A stretch of 64,000 bases of DNA from Tragulus kanchil (taxonomy: Eukaryota; Chordata; Mammalia; Artiodactyla; Tragulidae), in the NCBI GenBank assembly GCA_022376925.1, contig JAIOJX010000028.1:75729001-75793000 (forward strand). The letters are read 5' to 3'. Each line of letters starts with the position of its first letter. Position 1 is the stretch's first letter. Below the pieces are notes generated by a model, which was not told the DNA's origin, did not search any database, and saw only the letters and a list, made by a program, of their open reading frames with translations. The position numbers and the translations under genes are program-made. This document shows, in pieces, positions 59,217-64,000 of the stretch.

Positions 59217-60634
59217 ATCAATGAATTCAGCAAAGTCGTGGGATACAAAATCACTCGCATTCCTATATACAAACAATGAAAAATCACAAAACGAAATCAA
59301 AAAGCAATCCCCTTCACCATTCCAACCAAGAGAATAAAATATCTAGGAACAAACCTACCCAAAGAATCAAAAGAACTGTACACAGAAAATTGCAAAACAC
59401 TCATGAGAGAAATTAAAGAAGGCTTGAACAGGTGGAAAGATATTCCATGTTCCTGGGTCAGAAGAATCAATATCATGAAAATGACCATGCTACCAAATAT
59501 CGTCTACAGATTCAATGTGATCCCTATCAGATTACCAGTGACCTTCTTCCCAGAACTAGACCAAAAAATAACACAGTTCATAGGGAAACACAAAAGACCT
59601 CGAATAGCCAAAGCAATCCTGAGGAAGAAGAATGGAGCTGGAGGAATCAGCCTCCCTAACTTCAGACTCTACTACAAAGCAACAGTCATCAAGACAGTAT
59701 GGTACTGGCACAAAAACAGAAATATAGACTAATGGAACAAGATTGAGAACCCAGAGGTAAACCCACACACATACGAATACCTTATTTTTGACAAAGGAGG
59801 TGAAACTATAAAATGGGACAAAGACAACCTCTTCAACAAGTGGTGCTGGGAAAATTGGACAGCTACACACAAAAAAATGAAGTTGGAACATTCCCTGACA
59901 CTGTACACTAAGATCAACTGAAAATGGATTACAAGACCTAAATATAAGACCGGAAACCATCAAACTCTTAGAGGAGAATATAGGCAAAACCCTCAAGGAC
60001 ATAAACCAAAGCAAAATCTTCTATGATCTACCTACTAGAATAGCGGAACTAAAAAGACAAATTAGCATGTGGGACCTCATGAAACTTAAAAGCTTTTGTA
60101 CAGCAAAAGAAACTACAAAAAAACTGAACAGACAGCCCACAGAATGGGAGGAAAATCATAGCAAATGAAACAACTGACAAAGAATTAATCTCCAAAATCT
60201 ACAAGCAACTCAGAGAGCTCAGCACTGGAAAAATGAACAACCCAATCAAAAAATGGGAAAAAGATCTAAAAAGACACCTCTCCAAAGAGGACATACAGAT
60301 GGTCAAAAAACATGGATGAAACGATGCTCAACTTCGCTTATAATTAGAGAAATGCAAATTAAAACTACAATGAGATATCACCTCACACCCGTCAGAATGG
60401 CCATCATCAACACATCGACAGACAATAAATGCTGGAGAGGGTGCGGAGAAAAGGGAACCCTCTTGCATTGCTGGTGGGAATGTAAATGGATATAGCCGCT
60501 ATGGAAGACAGTATGGAGATTTCTTAAAAAACGAAAAATAGAAGCACCATACAACCCGGCAATCCCACTATTAGGCTTGTACCCTGATGAAATCAAAACT
60601 GATATAAACACCTGTACCCCAATGTTCATTGCAG
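59217..60634 (+). mobile_element. L1 ORF2 (post-RT) continuation
   Basis: Resumes the L1 after the [64 protein letters not shown], then [20 protein letters not shown] and CWWECKWI near the C-terminus. Several frameshifts. Interrupted at 60635 by an LTR. Confidence 0.92.
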
Positions 60635-61212
60635 TGTCTCGGGCACCGTGTCGGAGCTTACTCTGATTACTATTTTCACTAGTTCTCACTAAGAGAAACT
60701 ATACTGAATAGCTCAGAGACCTTTTCCCTCAGAGCGTGAGTCTCGGACCTCGACAATAAAGTGTCATGGTCTCAAGTATTGTCAAACCAAGAGTGGGTTT
60801 ATTTATCATCAAATAAAGTCAAGCACAAGTAATCAGAAATAATCAGAACTCAATCAAATGTAAACAGATGTTCTTACTCCAGAGCTGGAGAGTCTCGACT
60901 TCACATAGGGGGCAGTTGATCTCCGTGGGCGAAGCTAACACACAATCTTTCTTTACCCTTTTTGTATTTTTTCCAACTAGAAATCTCAAGCTAATTAATA
61001 ATCATGAAGAAGCTTTTTGTCTCTTTAGAGATGGAAAGAGGTCATCACCAGAGCCCTTTGTTCCTCCACCAACACCTTTGTTCTCTAGGGGAAACATTTG
61101 TTTATAGAAAAAATATTCTTACAATTCTTAAATTACCAAGGGAACTAGAGTTGTAAAAAGTGTGTTTCATTACCATTGAAAAGGGGTAGGAGGAAGAGGT
61201 TTTTGTGCTCTC
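60635..61212 (-). mobile_element. ERV LTR, partial first copy
   Basis: The same LTR as 61785-62621, cut off by the duplication join. Preceded by the target-site bases GCAG at 60631-60634. Confidence 0.75.
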
Positions 61213-61240
61213 ATTTTCTAAAGGTACTTTGGGAAAAACA

Positions 61241-61784
61241 AGCTTTTGTACAGCAAAAGAAACTACAAAAAAACTGAACAGACAGCCCACAGAATGGGAG
61301 GAAAATCATAGCAAATGAAACAACTGACAAAGAATTAATCTCCAAAATCTACAAGCAACTCAGAGAGCTCAGCACTGGAAAAATGAACAACCCAATCAAA
61401 AAATGGGAAAAAGATCTAAAAAGACACCTCTCCAAAGAGGACATACAGATGGTCAAAAAACATGGATGAAACGATGCTCAACTTCGCTTATAATTAGAGA
61501 AATGCAAATTAAAACTACAATGAGATATCACCTCACACCCGTCAGAATGGCCATCATCAACACATCGACAGACAATAAATGCTGGAGAGGGTGCGGAGAA
61601 AAGGGAACCCTCTTGCATTGCTGGTGGGAATGTAAATGGATATAGCCGCTATGGAAGACAGTATGGAGATTTCTTAAAAAACGAAAAATAGAAGCACCAT
61701 ACAACCCGGCAATCCCACTATTAGGCTTGTACCCTGATGAAATCAAAACTGATATAAACACCTGTACCCCAATGTTCATTGCAG
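61241..61784 (+). mobile_element. L1 segment (copy in duplicated block)
   Basis: Repeat of 60091-60634, lying between the two LTR copies. Not an independent L1. Confidence 0.88.
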
Positions 61785-62621
61785 TGTCTCGGGCACCGTG
61801 TCGGAGCTTACTCTGATTACTATTTTCACTAGTTCTCACTAAGAGAAACTATACTGAATAGCTCAGAGACCTTTTCCCTCAGAGCGTGAGTCTCGGACCT
61901 CGACAATAAAGTGTCATGGTCTCAAGTATTGTCAAACCAAGAGTGGGTTTATTTATCATCAAATAAAGTCAAGCACAAGTAATCAGAAATAATCAGAACT
62001 CAATCAAATGTAAACAGATGTTCTTACTCCAGAGCTGGAGAGTCTCGACTTCACATAGGGCGCAGTTGATCTCGGTGGGCGAGGCTCCCACACAATCTTT
62101 CTTTACTCTTTTTATATTTTTTTCAACTAGAAATCTCAAGCTAATTAATAATCATGAAGAAGCTTTTTGTCTCTCTAGAGATGCAAAAGAGGTCATCACC
62201 AGAGCCCTTTGCTCCTCCACCAACACCTTTGTTTTCTAGGGGAAACATTTGTTTATAGAAAAAATATTCTTACAATTCTTAAATTACCAAGGGAACTAGA
62301 GTTGTAAAAAGTGTGTTTCATTACCATTGAAAAGGGGTAGGAGGAAGAGGTTTTTGTGCTCTGCATTAGCACTTCTATCGATGTTTGCTAAAGGTAATAG
62401 TTTGAAACGGCTAATCTTATGAGTGGCGCTATTCTGGCCCAGGCTTTTATCAGTAACTAGCTACTTATTCTTCCTCGGAGGAGGTTTTAGAGAAGCGAGG
62501 CTTGCAGGCAGCACTTATCCTTAGCATAAGGAGACAATTGTCTGTTCAGCCCGGATATCTTTTCTTAACTTTTCTTAACTTTTCTTGTGAGAAATGAACG
62601 TGTCTTTACTTGTCCATGACA
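61785..62621 (-). mobile_element. Solo endogenous retrovirus LTR (837 bp)
   Basis: Ends are TGTC...GACA (a TG..CA LTR with matching 4-bp inverted ends), flanked by GCAG at 61781-61784 and 62622-62625, a 4-bp target duplication in L1 sequence that is continuous across it. Minus orientation is favoured: read that way, a TATAAA box lies ~365 nt in (62252-62257), an AATAAA ~670 nt in (61948-61953), leaving ~165 nt for the rest. No internal retroviral genes are present. The class is uncertain; length and layout fit a class II-like element. Confidence 0.65.
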
Positions 62622-62625
62622 GCAG

Positions 62626-63153
62626 CTCTCTATACAATAGCTAGAACATGGAAGCAACCTAGATGTCCATCGACGAATGAATGGATAAAAAAGCTCTGGT
62701 AGCTGTAAAAAGAAATGCAGAAGAATCAATCCTAATAAGATGGATGGATCTAGAACCTATTATAAAAAGTGAAGTAAGTCAAAAAGAGAAAGACAAGTAC
62801 AGTATGCTAACACATATATATGGAATTTAGTAAGATGGTAATAACAGATACAGTGAAGCGATGGAAAACAGACATGGAGAACAGATATATGGACATTGTG
62901 GTGAATGAACTTTGGGTGGGAGGCATAGAGGGAATAACGTGGAAACTTATACCATCATATGTGAAAAAGATAGCTATTTTCATTGTGCTGTGGAATAGGG
63001 GATCCTACAGGGGTGCTGTGCAACAGCCTGGAGAGGTCAGGTTGGGAGACTGAGGGGGGCCAGGGATATACATATGGCCCATATGGGATTATACATATCT
63101 GTAAATAGCAAAACTCTGTAAACATAAAAAGTACAGTTAAAAAAAGAAAGAAA
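62626..63153 (+). mobile_element. L1 3' end
   Basis: Continues the L1 interrupted at 60634: TACAATAGCTAGAACATGGA, ACACATATATATGGAATTTA, then 3'UTR to CAAAACTCTGTAAACATAAA and an A-rich tail. Confidence 0.9.
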
Positions 63154-63902
63154 AATCCAGTCACATAAAAATGAGGTCCTAACACGTTTTGTTCACTTGG
63201 CCTCCCTGTTCCTGTACAAGAAAGCACTGAAAAGCAGTATTTTATGATTTGTTTTCATTTATTTTACATGTAGGGGATAGATTGGTCATAGAACTCAAAT
63301 AAGCTCCCCAGTTATCAGGAGGCAGTCTTTCCTGATGTCCACCTTGCCTCCCACATGTAAAGATAAGAGCTTTGGTTGACCACCAATAGCATGATTCTCA
63401 TCTCAGGATGTTACCATATCTTCAATGAACATTTTTTCCTCCTCCTCCAAATGAAAATGATGACACTGAAGCCAGAGTCTGTCCATGTGATTAAGCAGAT
63501 GTTAGTTACTACTTGGGAGCTTCCAGAGAATCTTATTATACCCATCAAAGTGCACTCTTCTGACTTGTATGTGTATTTGCTGCCTCCAGTGGACTGAATT
63601 CCTTACAGTGAGGCTTTGTCTCGTCCATCTCACTATTTACTCTTACTCCTGTTTCCCTATTCCCATCATGCTTGTTATTCATCCTTTTGCGTAAATGATA
63701 CCTATGGTGGATTCAGGTTGATGTGTGGCAATAAACAACAAGACTCTATAAAAATTAAATACAATACAATACAATAAAAAAATATTCTTTGAATTATAGT
63801 TAGTTGAATGTGTCATGATATACTAGAGAAGAGAATAAAGACTGGGGAAGGGGAAAAAGGGGATTTCAACTAAAGAACTATAGTGATGACTCCAAAAATA
63901 CT
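63154..63902. other. Unassigned sequence with a short L1-like tail
   Basis: 63715-63785 (CAACAAGACTCTATAAAAATT then an AATAC run) looks like a tiny L1 3' end. The rest is unrecognised. No further TMEM45A exon seen. Confidence 0.45.
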
Positions 63903-64000
63903 CTGTGCTCAGTCATACTTGACTCTTTGCCATCCCACGAACTGTAGTCCACCAGCAACTCTGTCCATGGGATTTTCCAGGCAAGAAAACTGGAATGGGT
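63903..64000 (-). mobile_element. Bov-tA SINE, cut by window end
   Basis: CTGTGCTCAGTCATACTTGA, GTCCATGGGATTTTCCAGGC, reverse orientation, continuing past 64000. Confidence 0.88.

Larger units (their letters stand above)
60091..62362 (+). repeat. Direct duplication 19: 60091-61212 and 61241-62362 (offset 1150)
   Basis: Contains the L1 end and the first part of the LTR. Filler 61213-61240 (with CTAAAGGTA resembling 62389-62397) lies at the join. Copies differ in several scattered bases in their last 300 bp (GGGGGC/GGGCGC near 60908/62058, AACACAC/CCCACAC near 60937/62087), more than in other pairs. Confidence 0.92.

Noticed and set aside
60635..62621. A full provirus with two LTRs (60635 and 61785)
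   Set aside because: The sequence between the LTR copies is L1, not retroviral, and the pair is explained by the 1150-bp block duplication.
1..64000. CRISPR array, operon or prokaryotic genes
   Set aside because: No short regularly spaced repeats, no dense coding frames; repeats are ruminant SINE/LINE families.

Overview
The window is nuclear DNA of a ruminant artiodactyl. Evidence: a BovB (RTE-type) LINE with its 3'-derived relatives, many Bov-tA/Bov-A SINEs, ruminant-style L1 copies, and a tRNA-headed CHR-like SINE that starts GGGCTTCCCTGGTGG. The species cannot be read from the sequence. There is no bacterial, plasmid or organelle sequence and no intact multi-exon gene. Most of the window is transposon or unremarkable AT-rich intron/intergenic DNA.

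The one recognisable host gene is TMEM45A (or a very close TMEM45A-like paralogue) on the + strand. Its first coding exon is at 52392-52586 and the next at 55064-55279. Both have consensus splice sites and matching phase. The remaining coding exons must lie beyond position 64000. A candidate TATA-driven first exon lies upstream, with its best copy at about 45900-46082. If it splices directly to 52392 it carries a hydrophobic 23-codon upstream ORF that stops exactly at the splice junction, 2 nt before the TMEM45A start codon. That link is inference.

Layout. 1-5300: unique DNA with a BovB 3' fragment and Bov-tA, in tandem-duplicated blocks. 5.3-9.6 kb: CHR-like SINE, Bov-tA and a 5'-truncated minus-strand L1. 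9.6-14.2 kb: mostly unassigned AT-rich DNA. 14.2-18.9 kb: a BovB LINE carrying a nested SINE. 19-31.6 kb: unassigned DNA with SINEs, LTR-like remnants and an L1 tail. 31.6-40 kb: old L1 interrupted by a candidate processed retrocopy, then BovB 3' sequence, a SINE and a younger plus-strand L1. 40-52 kb: TMEM45A upstream region with Bov-tA copies and the candidate promoter/exon. 52.4-55.3 kb: TMEM45A coding exons. 55.4-63.2 kb: Bov-tA/Bov-A, then a plus-strand L1 containing a SINE (perfect 14-bp target-site duplication) and a minus-strand solo ERV LTR (4-bp target-site duplication). 63.2-64 kb: unassigned, with a partial Bov-tA.

The strongest unexplained structure is not a gene. Nineteen near-identical direct duplications, each offset by about 1.05-1.20 kb, run through the whole window, often chained so that one starts where the last ends. 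Breakpoints ignore exon and repeat boundaries, mismatches cluster at the junctions, and some junctions carry short filler. I read this as a systematic assembly artefact (overlapping pieces laid end to end without merging) rather than biology. It accounts for about 21 kb of the 64 kb and breaks up the TMEM45A exons. I did not find convincing evidence of a new biological system.
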